DNA of 64,000 nt from contig CP075495.1 in assembly GCA_021613535.1 (NCBI GenBank), forward strand, positions 11,098,001 to 11,162,000. The letters are read 5' to 3'. Shown here piece after piece: positions 51,842-62,989 of the stretch (position 1 is the stretch's first letter; every line of letters starts with the position of its first letter). The DNA comes from Adineta vaga. Its lineage: Eukaryota > Rotifera. A program made the position numbers and the translations under genes. The notes beneath the pieces were generated by a model that did no database searches, was not told where the DNA came from, and was given only the letters and a program-made list of their open reading frames with translations.

Positions 51842-53698
51842 GATGATTGACTGTTTGTTTTTTTCTTTTGTCTAGAGACGAATTGAATCACGAAACATCG
51901 AAAAATATAATCAAACACGTACAACTTCACAGACATATATACATCACACACATACTGTTGCCTTTTTTCAAAACCAGCTGCATTTTTGTGTGTCTTGTGA
52001 ATATAAAATAGAATCGTCGTGTGGATCGCTTTTAAAGACTAGGGTGGGTAGGAGAGTAAAAGAGAGAACAAAAGCAGAGTTCGTTTCGTTAGCAAGACGC
52101 GAAAAGAATACTCAGCGAGCAGTAGACAAAGAGAGAAAGAACAGCTTGCTGACGGCGTTAGTCGAGCAAACGGATGTTATTAATTTATATGGGCGAGGGA
52201 CGGTTCTATACTGATGTTCTTCATCTCTTACAATACCGTAGTATATTCGATGACAATGTTATGTCATGAAAGAAGGAAAAAAAGGCAAGTGAAAGATGAG
52301 TTAATGGAAATTTCATCACACCTGTCGACGAACATTGCCTCTAATGTCGATTATCTTAGTACGAGAACTCGTTGTTTAGTAATAAATATCGATGTTATTT
52401 GAATAAAATATACATAAATTGTACGATTCAGAACAACGAATAAGAAATCGAAACGTTATTAGATATATAGAAGTTCAATAATATAATTATGATCGAAAAT
52501 AAATCGCTTGAATTATTTATGATCGAAAGATATATTTATGTGTGTATACTATAATCAAATTTGTCTGCTAACACCTCTTTTGTGTATATACAAATATCTT
52601 CTATTTTTGCATGTGAGAATCTGTCTCCTATTTTTCTCAATTTGTTTTGTCATTGACCTACTCCTTATTCTCGTTCTCTTGCCATATGTGCAATTTTTCC
52701 AGTGAAACAAGTGTGATTATTATCTTCTATATATATATCTCTATCATTCATATGTCGTTGAAGCTATATGTCAAGCGATGATAGATCTCAATAACACCCA
52801 TTCTTACAACAAACAAAAAAAGAAAATTTCACTGAATTAGCTCATATTAATTTCTTCTATATTCCTTCAACACTCAACAATCTCAATCGTCATATTAATA
52901 GTAATAATAATAATAATGAATAAATCTGATTTAATATCATGCTCTTTATTTTATCTTCAATAAAATGCAGACAAGATTAATATTTGCCTTCTACTATTTT
53001 TTTCTCTAAAAAGTAATTCCGTTTTTTTAATATTTCACATGTTATCAGTACATTACAAAGAAAGCGAAGGAGACAGACAGAGAGAGCGAGAGAGAAACAG
53101 AGAGAGAGAGAGACGGATAGTAATATAAATGCGACCCATTATAGAACATGAGAAAGAAAACAAAAAGAGATTTTCTAGCTACTACACCAATCACAATTTC
53201 CGATTTCTAGGTAAAACTAATGCATGTTTTTGTTAACGAGACACTTTCAATTTATTCATAATAGTTCATTCTTTATATACATTCAAATATATATAATTTT
53301 ATAACAAGATTTTTGAGTTAAAATTAATAGTCAGTAAGAATAGAATATTTCTTTACCTGGTTGATAAAAATAGACACTTATACGTAGATGAAATAGCAAA
53401 GAATTACGAAGTTTATTAAATAATAAATTCGTAATCATATGAAATACGAGGTTTGTATACCATTAAAATATAATTTAATCACACGAAACTACGCTTACGG
53501 GTATGCCCATATTAGATTTTCTGTTCATCCATCTGTTTTTATTTTTATGTGATAGACAAATTGTATTATGTCCACTTCAAATGCTTAGATAAATACTGGG
53601 TATGTTTTTTTTCCTATGCATCAGCGGAAGTACATAGAAATATCACGGAAAACGATCTTATTATTTATCTGAGCTAGAATAAAATGAAAATCAAATAC
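51842..53698. other. PDE4 intron/promoter region of exon L3
   Basis: The first 350 bp upstream of L3 are GC-richer and probably 5' UTR/promoter. Further up are (GA)n at 53101-53114 and AT-rich DNA. No nested gene recognised. Confidence 0.45.
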
Positions 53699-53754
53699 CT
53701 TCGCGCTCGAAATCCAGCATGAGCCAGACGTCGTCGACTAGCTGCAGCAGCCAT
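53699..53754 (-). CDS. PDE4: PDE4 alternative first exon L2 (19-residue N-terminus)
   Basis: ATG at 53754, MAAAASRRRLAHAGFRAR then R, 56 nt, donor GTATTT, phase 2, so it can join 44083 as ...RARSFDVDG. Locally GC-rich compared with its flanks, which supports coding use. Confidence 0.62.
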
Positions 53755-53813
53755 TTACTTGTCTTTATCTTCGTCGGAATATTGAATGTTCATTATATAG
53801 ACACATACAGAGA

Positions 53814-53839
53814 CATATATATATATATATATATATATA
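53814..53839. repeat. (AT)n microsatellite
   Basis: About 13 AT units, roughly 60 bp upstream of the L2 start codon on the minus strand. Confidence 0.9.
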
Positions 53840-56224
53840 AGATCTTCGTTGTTGTTGGTTTGTTGAATGATCACACTAGTCGGAGGTAGTAATGATAATG
53901 TAGCTCGTCTTTCTTTCTTAGTCGTTTTCTTCTTTTCTTTCTTTTCTTTTATCCGTACTTCGACAGGAATGCACAAGCCTCATACGATATATAGACGAAC
54001 ATCTATATTTGAAATTGCTGACTCGTTCATATACAACTCTAGAACTCTACTTATGCTTGTGCTGTTGACATAACTACTCTCTTTCTCTCATTCCGACAAC
54101 GATAATCTTTCTCTTCTTCTTCTTCTTCTTTCTCTGCTTTTCCTTTACTATGTTTCTATTCTCAACTAAGCACCTATTCTTTTCTTAAAGATTATATAGT
54201 AGAGTCTTATCGAATGTCATGCATTCCGTCATAGAACAATGTTCATAAATTTCAGTTAAGAAAGAAAAGAAAACTAGTCTAAACGAGCAAATAATGAGAA
54301 AAAAAATGTCAAGTAAGGAACTTCATTTCTCCACTGTTTATATTCGTTTCTTTCTTATACACAATGAACTCGTCATTACATTGGATCTGCTCATGGGAAA
54401 ACAACAATAAACATAATAGAAGATGTTCGTTAGACAAAATTGAATAAATTTCTAGAGCTTAATTTCCTTCTCGTGTGGAGATTTCATAGCAAGTTCATCT
54501 GTTTAACGAAGAACAATAGATAAGATCTATTCTATTCATGTACGATCGTATGCGTTTAAAATGTGATTGATTGAACAAACGTTATCTTTGATAGATCGAT
54601 AACGAATACGAAAGACAAATATAGAAGATACATTCAAGTCTTTTCTTTTCTACGTTTACTAGTATTTCAATTAGAAAATGTCCTTACTAGATCAAGTTTA
54701 TTCTCCCAGAAAATTGTCTGTTCTCCCATGAGAGATGATGTGTTAACTTCAAAAGCATTTATCTTTTGTTTTTTTAACATTATATCAATTCAAAAACAGC
54801 ATATTTAGTCAATTAGATGAAATTGACGTCAGAATATTGTTGTATGCATATGTAATTTCTTTCGTTTTGACATCCTAAGCAAACTATAAGAAGAAGATTT
54901 CTATCATTGTGAAATATTCATTATTAGCACGTCTTTCATTTTTTTCCTTCCTCATTTCTTCTTTCATTGAATAGCACATCCTGCTAGTAGAACATGTTAA
55001 ATATAAAAGAGAAAGTGGAATTAGCCAAGAAACAAAACCTATCCTACTTAGATAGTATTTATAGACAACTAGAAAAGAATAACGTCAGCAAGAAGCAAAA
55101 TAATTACAGAATATGAAAGAAGAAACTAGAGAGAAAACAACTACGACTCTGAATAGTTTGTTTAGAATGAAACCATAGATCTTGTTTTTTGAGCTTAATT
55201 AATAACAAAAAAACTTTCCTGTACAATGTCAAAAATAAAAATTCCAAATGAAAAGGAAAAAACGACTTCTTTGAGAAATCTATATGAAATACGATTATAA
55301 ACAGATCATTATATCTGTCATTTATTTATATCCGAAGAAAAAGAAACAAATTTATTTCTATATTATATTTAACTTTTCTTTCAAATCTGATCAAATATCA
55401 AGCAAATTTTAATGATTTCTTTCAAATTTTCAGAAAGTTACACTTCCGATATAAACATCGTGAAAGGCTATTCAAAAGAAAAATCATTTTCCGTACAAAA
55501 GATGATGCTTTGTTTTACTCTCTATACCCTACTCGAAGAAAGATTCATTCAATAAACTAATTATTAATGAATTATAAATCCCTTTCATTATGAAACACTA
55601 TACGTGAAAATGAAAATGTCATGTTAAATATACTGTCATATTCAAGAAAATAACTAAGGTCGATGTGTTCGTAATAGAAAAATTTTATTATTTTTCTTTT
55701 AAATTTTGAAAAAGACTTTCTTATTAGAAATGTAAAAGAGAAAGGAAACGATGAAATTATTATCTTTTATTTCGCTGCTTCTTATCTCATTGACTTCCGT
55801 TACATTTCTTGTGATTATCAATTTGTGTGATATATATTTCCATGCTTAATTTAGTGTTACAAATAGAAGACAGGAATGAGATCTAACGAACGATAATTAT
55901 TATCTTTATAATTATAATTAATTAAAAATAATAAACTTTTCCTTCGTTTATTCATTGTATTTTCTATGAAAACTAAAATGAAAACACCGAAAGAAAAGTA
56001 GTATATCTCGCTTTTCTTTTTATCGCGATCATTACATGAATTATATGTGATCATTGTCTAATTTGTATACTTTAATTATTTATCGATATAGAATTAATTA
56101 TGAATTATCTAGATATATATATATAAAAGATTTCTATCAATATGATGTTCTGATTCAAAAATAGAAGAAAAGGTCAAAGACCTTTTCCTAATGTATATGT
56201 AAGTACAAAAGGAAATTCTTTTAC
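53840..56224. other. PDE4 first intron, no nested gene seen
   Basis: AT-rich, with a TTC-type run at about 54113-54130. No convincing coding segment. Confidence 0.5.
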
Positions 56225-56703
56225 CGTGTGTGTCGACAATGATGATGATGTGTTCGAAGACCGTTTACTGTTAGATAAGTCATTGTTGGATGAAGAAATG
56301 CACTTGGATGAATTGTTGAGGAAGGCAATGTTGTCGTACTTGTCGATGTTGATACATGTTGACTGACAGTCGTTCGACTAAATTTAGCAAGAGATGGTGA
56401 ACAAGAACCAAGATATGATCGATTGAGTACATCAGCGGGTGGACGAGGTTCTTGTTTTGGTAAACATAGATCACGAACGGCAGAACGAGGTGATGTTGGA
56501 GGAACAGGCAACCAAGCTGCTGGAACAATAGGAAGTATAAAACGTCGATTTGATTTTGATACTAATCGATGTGGTGATAATAATCCAGGATTGTGAGATA
56601 ATGGTGATGAGACGTCACTCCATCGTGTATTACTACTAACTGATGTACATGTTGAAGAAAAACTTGCACGGGTTGGATCGTGTCGACGACGAGCGCCAAT
56701 CAT
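56225..56703 (-). CDS. PDE4: PDE4 alternative first exon L1 (most distal long form)
   Basis: ATG at 56703 (MIGARRRHDPTRASFSSTCT), 479 nt, donor GTAAAA, phase 2, ending HHHHCRHTR. Ser/Pro-rich with basic patches (VSKSNRRFILPIVPAAWLPV; SPRSAVRDLCLPKQEPRPP). Joining to 44083 gives ...HTRFDVDG, exactly the R-FDVD junction seen in long vertebrate PDE4 isoforms. No other downstream exon in this window fits it, so assignment to PDE4 rests on phase and position. Confidence 0.65.
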
Positions 56704-58995
56704 AATGAAATTCGTTTCAAATTAATAAAGATGTGTTTATAAAAAAGCCAGAACTGTTTCCGAACTGAATCATTGAATTATATCATTATATGCACAATAA
56801 GATTATCTTTGATTATTTCCAAAACAAAACATAACATATTTTCAAGATGAAAATAATATAATTCTATGACTCAGCTGATGTTCTCGCATCATTGTCAATC
56901 TAGTAAAAAACATATATGTGCGTGTTTTAAAGAATTGAAAAGACTAATGCATCATCAAAGACTTACTTTTTTTCTAGTTTTTCTTCTTTTTCTTCTTCTT
57001 CTTCTTCTTCTTCTTTTCCTTGATCTTGATTTTACGACGATAATTCTGTTTCGTTACTTGTTACCACTCACCCGGTTACTCTCTTAACGTTCATAAAGAA
57101 ACAGATAGCGTCAAAGAAAAAGATATAGAGACTACTAATAATAAAAGAGAAGCGAGCAATAGAATTGTAACTTATGTTCTTCTTCACTTTACTAGCTGTT
57201 CTTTTACTATTGTAGCAATCACGGATTTCCTCTATATTTTACGGTACTTGCATCAAACTGAGAAATTGTATATATATACCAAAGATTTTTACCTTCTCAT
57301 TTTTTCTTCGTTTGTTATTCCAGTACGAATAAAATAACAGTATGCATTGAACTCTAGCTAAAATGTTTCTCTTCTGGGAATTGCACCTTGATTCGTTGTT
57401 ATTTGAAAGTCTAGATATAATTATATTTATTATGGAAGTGGAAGAAAAAGATCACTGACTAGCGCACATGGGTTCATCTACGAACATAATAAAAGCTCAA
57501 CGACAATTGATCTATGTGACGTGTATTCAGACAAAGAAGCTTTAGAAAAAAATCAAACAAAGAGAGAGGGAGAGAGAAAGTAGGAATGGAAAAAATACTC
57601 TATTACGATGCTTTCTATAGATAATGTGCGTTCCATTAACTATTAGTTATATTAAAATGACGATAGTAACGACTTAGATCATCCAAGTTAATACGAAAAT
57701 ATTAACCATTAACATCTTGAAAGTAAAAATATTAATTCAGTCGGACAAGAAAAACGATTAGACTATTTTCTTTTAATCTCATCACATTAGCTAAAAGGTT
57801 CTTTTAATGACACAACGATCGATGTTTTTGTGCAAATTGCTACAAAAAAGTTAACAATGCAATTTTCGAATTTATCAGATACAAGATTGGTCATGTAAAA
57901 TTTGATCAGCTGCTTTCGATTTGATAAAGATTTGGTATCATTTCGTGAGAATTAATTGAGAATGAAGGGTGATGATTGCAAAATACATTCATTATATAAA
58001 AATCGAAGGACATTGAAAAACTATATGTATCTACTATAAAATGATCGATCAGTTTCATCAAGTAATCATGCGATAATCTTAGCTTTTATATATTTTAGGT
58101 GCTATTTTACCAAACTCAGATCATTCTCATACCGAAAACGATGATTCATCCATTAATACAAGGAATAAAACTTGGAACAAATAGATAATTATCATTAGAT
58201 GTTTAAACGAGCTATAGACGAATGGAATCACTCAAGAATATTCTAATGACGTTTTTATTAGAAAAATCTAGGTTTTCTGAATTAGTGATTCGAACCAATA
58301 CTCTCGTTATTATTAAGGATTATTACATGGTGTTATTTATAAGTTTTCACGCTACTTGACAAAGCTATTTATTCGATTTAGTCGACAGGGAATCTATATT
58401 TTCAATGAAGAAAACAATATATACCTAAAGTAGATGATATGTTGACGAATTCGATCATTATTCATATCTTTGTCTTCGATTAAACTGGTGGATTTTTTCA
58501 AAACATATCATAGAATTTCAAAGTTGAATGAGATATTTCTGTTCATTACTTGAATTCTTTCACAACTCATTTAACTACATTTTTTTTGATTAATACAAAC
58601 AATAATTCATATGTATTATCTCTCAAGATAATCTATTTAAATATCATTTCGTGATTTTCATATTTCTGATGGATTTCATATGTTTATTTGATAAGAATTT
58701 AGATCTAATTCAAATGTATTCGCCAAAATATTTTTTAGAAATCACTTTAGATTGATCGCTAAATGGATCATAACATAAAAGGTCAAAAAAAAACACAATC
58801 AATATCTCGTCTAAAAACGCTACTTTTACATTAGTTTTGATCCCAATAATACGAAATGTGACACACAAAAAGTTGTATTTTTTTATTTATATGTCGAAAG
58901 ATGTTTTACATGAGTTTAATTTCATGGTTCAGTCTATAATCTGCTTTTTAACAAGATGACAAATAACATAAGCGTGAATGAATACAATAATACTA
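56704..58995. other. Intergenic upstream of PDE4
   Basis: AT-rich, with a (TTC)n run at about 56985-57015 and a GA-rich tract at 57561-57580. No gene recognised. Confidence 0.5.
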
Positions 58996-59752
58996 TCATA
59001 GTTCATTTGATGTTCCTGTCAAAGTTCGACTATGATCAGAAAACCAATCGATACAGAGCCTATTTGCTCCAACAGTACAATGTTTAACAACTAGAATATT
59101 CATCTTTATTGTATACAATATAACCAATAAAGATCTTTCTGTTAAATCATTTGCTATTTCTATTTTCATTAAATATAAAAGTTGTTCTTTAAAATCGACC
59201 TCTACTTCTTTTTTTTCCATGACACATTCAATAGTTGATTGCACAGATCTAAGCCGATGTGTTGAAATATTCAGTGATCATCGAAATACCGACAACGAAA
59301 TTCATCGGTCCGATTTTCTCAATTTATTACACAAAAACGATACTCGAAAAACAGAGTGACCGTGAATAAACATTACGAATTATTAATACTATCGATGAAA
59401 GTATATTTCAATGCTCTATTGAACAACTGTGATTACAAATACAAGTTGACGTTCGACTTGTTAATATTCAAATTTTTCTTCTCGTAACAATGAATTCGTT
59501 CATCATTTACATATATCGAACACTTGTTTACATCTGTTCCAAATTTGCCTTGATAAAATATGACATAAGATATATTTTTAATAATAAGGTCATCTGATGT
59601 TCATTATTCAATTTAATCATCGAGACTATGACAGAAATAAAATCGAAGGCTGCCTGATTTATTTGTACGCTATACATTTCGATTATGTATTCAATGATGT
59701 TATGTCTAATGAAATATCTCAAAGTAAGTAACGAAGAACAACAAAATCTCAT
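58996..59752 (-). CDS. Hypothetical two-exon gene
   Basis: Two open segments, 59532-59752 and 58996-59248, are joined by a 283-nt intron with GTAAAC donor and TTAG acceptor. Phases match (phase 2 to 1 nt), giving 157 residues. The protein is rich in Leu/Ile with alternating charges (HNIIEYIIEMYSVQINQAAF; EVEVDFKEQLLYLMKIEIAN; IDWFSDHSRTLTGTSNEL), suggesting a helical soluble protein. I do not recognise a family. No start context or promoter singles out the ATG at 59752. It could also be two shadow frames. Confidence 0.35.
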
Positions 59753-59955
59753 CGATAATTAATTTACATATCTGAAACAAATATGTCTTTTTACTGAAAA
59801 ATAATTGTATAAAATACAAAAGCATGTTTGCTATTTGAATGATTTGAAATAACTGAACAATTCTCTCGCTATTTCATAGAAATTTATTCTTGGAACAAGA
59901 GAAACATATTATTTAGAAGAAGTCATGACAGTCTTATATCTATCTATCTAGGTAA

Positions 59956-60270
59956 CTATCCACGAAGAGGACAACATACAGCATAAGCATCATTCGCCGC
60001 AATGGAGCAATAATGTGTAGATGGACATTCACGACGATTAGGACCACGACCGCAGAAGTAATCTTCCAATGGCGCTTGTCCGTCTCTGCAAGTTCTTGTT
60101 GATACTTGTGATGGTTTTTTGCATTGACATGTTTTACAACCTGTTTCATCTACTTCATATCCATACTTGCAATATATCATACATACAGGATTACAGTCTT
60201 TTTGTGCAGCCATTTTTGAGATCAATACCAATGCACATAGGAAAACAAATGAAATCATCGAGCGATTCAT
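59956..60270 (-). CDS. Secreted antistasin-like/lustrin-type cysteine-rich protein
   Basis: Single exon, 104 residues. A signal peptide (RSMISFVFLCALVLISKMAA) is followed by CNPVCMIYCKYGYEVDETGC then KTCQC, the spacing of an antistasin domain (leech-type serine protease inhibitor). A second module then reads CRDGQAPLEDYFCGRGPNRR, CPSTHYCS and AVCCP, resembling lustrin-type cysteine-rich repeats that end in CCP. Likely an extracellular protease inhibitor or matrix protein; reactive-site specificity cannot be read. A TATA box sits about 45 bp upstream of the ATG, unusual among the housekeeping genes here and typical of regulated secreted products. Confidence 0.8.
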   Translation of the reverse strand: MNRSMISFVFLCALVLISKMAAQKDCNPVCMIYCKYGYEVDETGCKTCQCKKPSQVSTRTCRDGQAPLEDYFCGRGPNRRECPSTHYCSIAANDAYAVCCPLRG

Positions 60271-60310
60271 CTTTTTATTTAATATGATTTCTTTTTACAA
60301 AAATCATCGA

Positions 60311-60320
60311 ATATTTATAC
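60311..60320 (-). promoter_or_regulatory. TATA box of the antistasin-like gene
   Basis: GTATAAATAT on the minus strand, 41-50 bp upstream of the start codon at 60270. Spacing fits a TSS about 15-20 bp before the ATG. Confidence 0.55.
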
Positions 60321-62180
60321 ATTGACTTGGATAAAACGATTTTTCAAGTCGGTTGCTTAACTTTCTCTTTTCTCTCTTTCGTATATGTATGAAGATAAAT
60401 AAAATTAATCTCCATAGTTTAATGTGTACATCTAATCGACGTAAAAGAATAAATTAACATAAATACATGAATTTACCTTGACGAAAATTTCTTTTTTCAA
60501 GATCAAGTAGTATGAGAAACAAAAGCATATGCTAATGTCCGTCATATGATATGAATAAGACGTATTGTACAGATTTTCATATCATTTAACTCTAATGGAA
60601 ACCATAGATATTCAACAAAAACCATGCTATTTTTATTGAAAATAAAGAATGCATCAGTACAATATCGATATAAACAATAATACTTTCAGAGAACTGTAAC
60701 GATTTCAGTTATTTCAGGTGTTATTTTTCATACTACGTAATAGTTTATCATTGAAGTTTGCATGAGAGAATAATATGCTGTACTTGAAAAATATCTATAT
60801 CAAACAAATCAATAGAAAGAAAGAAATTTCATTGCGTACTTTTTATGAAATATGACTCGAAGAATAGCATAGCTCAGAAAACAATACAAAACTGATATGT
60901 TTGTCAAGTTTTACTAATTAAAAACTCATAGATGCATATTTTAATGTCAAACGGAAATAATCAATATTCATTCTCATCAATTGCTACTTATTTCTCATTT
61001 TGAACGAGCTAAATTTTCAAAAAAAAGAAAGAAAGATGAAAAATACAGGATATTAATTTTAACAATGTATTTCTCTTTCAATGTTATATTCATATGATAA
61101 GAGGATCTCATATAATCATGAAATGTCAACAAACAATAGAACATGAAAGTTCTGTTGATAGACATCTCAATATATATATATATATATCAATCAAAAAGTA
61201 ATTTTTCAACATATAGAAACACATTCCAATGTCATGACTTCCTTGGAAAATGAATTCAACCAAATTTTCATATTTCAGTATAAAAATTTTACACATCAAC
61301 TATACTTTCTTGTTTTGTCATTTTCATACAAAATATAGACGACATTATAATAACGGATTATTTCTAACCACTAAATCTCTAATCCCTAAGTAAGTATTAC
61401 ACCTTCAAACGAAAGAAAAACAAAGTTGTGTGAAATATGATAATGTATCGTAAACCGATCAATAAAAAAAATGTATCTTTCTTTCGAGGTCATATACATA
61501 TCTAACTATATCGTCTCAAAGACAACACAAAATGATACTTTATTCTTTCTTATCCAACTAATCATAGAATAAATAGCTTGTGTGTCTATCTAATATCTGT
61601 CAATTTTCCAGAAAAAAAAACATACATGTACCAGAAACCTCTTTTAAAATAGAAAAAATTGTACATTTTTTTTTCAAGTTTATTGCTTAACCAATCCAAT
61701 GCATCGTTCTACTTCTCCATTACCATGAATAATAATATGAACGAAGAAAAAAAATAGTGTCATGAATAAAGGCAATTGAAAAAAGAAAGAAGAAAAAAAG
61801 AAGAACCACATCTAATATAAACTCTGTACATTTAGGAAAAATACTGCTCAATAAAATGAGAAGAAGATAAGAAAAGAAAACGGACAAAGACAGACGACAA
61901 AAAAAAAGAAAAAGAAACAACCGGTGGTTAGTAATAGGATTACAAAATCTTTCGTTTTGTTTGGTTCCCTTGGCGAATTACATTCGTTTGTACATCCAAC
62001 GACCAATTCTGTTCGTTAAGAACAAAATATACGAAACAGACAACAACGACGACGACAAGAATAAAAAAACCAAACAGACCAGAAATACACACACACAACA
62101 TTTAATTTTTATTTATTTTTGTCTTTTTTTATTATTATTAATCTTAATATTAAAATTCAACTTTTCGGTACTTGTTTCTT
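60321..62180. other. Intergenic, no gene seen
   Basis: AT-rich; (AT)n at 61171-61188. Frames such as 61720-61920 (-) are Phe/Leu low complexity. Confidence 0.55.
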
Positions 62181-62989
62181 TCAAACTTTCTTGGGCCCAT
62201 ATTCAATAGCGGCATCATCCCATTCTAATTGATGATCGATTTTTCTTGGATCTTTTGAATGAGGCTGATAATCTTCTTCATCATCTTCTGATGAATATTC
62301 ATTACGATTTTGACCATCATTTTGATATTCATCATCATCATCATCCGAACTTGAAGCTGGATACGTATTTCTTGTTTGTTCAATATTATGAATATTCACT
62401 TGTGGAACGGATTTCTATGATAAACAAAACAAAATCAAAATTGAATAGAATTATTAAGAAAATCAATTCACTTTTGTTTCATCTAATGGATTAACAGTTA
62501 TATTAAGTCCAATATCATCTTCCCATTCCATTTGTGAATGCATATCATCGGTTGTATTTGTTGATGGATGATGTTGTCGGTTATTTGAACGCATACGAAC
62601 AACAAGATAAAGAACAAGTACACCAACAAGACCGATTGATCCACAAATAACAACAGCAATAGGCAAGTCTAAAATGAATTCAAATTATTAATTAATCTTG
62701 TTATTTATCTTATCTTGAACTTTTTCTATTAACTTAAGCTCATCTGTCTTCTCATGATAATTGTCTTCTTTTTGATGGCTTGTGTAATCGATTTGTATTA
62801 TTTTCTTTCTTATCACTTGTTGTTCTTACTAGTCAGTTAACGTAACTTTTGCTTCTGTTTATTATAAAGAATATATGTAAATTGAGCAATTATATAGTAA
62901 ATAATGAGAAAAACACGGAGAAAAAAAGAAGACAAGATTGTAAACTCACTGTGAAGTAAAAGTTCATCACCTGGTGATGCTCTTTGCAT
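62181..62989 (-). CDS. Calsyntenin-like transmembrane protein lacking a visible ectodomain
   Basis: Exons 62950-62989, 62472-62668 and 62181-62413 (splice phase of the acceptor consistent; last acceptor at about 62414) give about 156 residues: MQRASPGDELLLHN, one membrane span (PIAVVICGSIGLVGVLVLYL), then a basic stop-transfer and an acidic tail. The tail carries MEWEDDIGLNITVNPLDETK, a Asp/Glu/Ser-rich stretch, and near the end HQLEWDDAAIEYGPKKV. Calsyntenins end with MDWDDSALTITVNPM, an acidic stretch and LEWDDS, the paired W-acidic motifs that bind kinesin light chain, so homology to that tail is strong. Cadherin and laminin-G ectodomain exons are not visible upstream to 64000. The first exon's acceptor needs a phase-2 partner, so a longer protein with distant 5' exons remains possible. 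Confidence 0.75.

Noticed and set aside
58280-58300. GGTTCGAATC on the minus strand, resembling a tRNA B box
   Set aside because: No A box or cloverleaf can be drawn around it.
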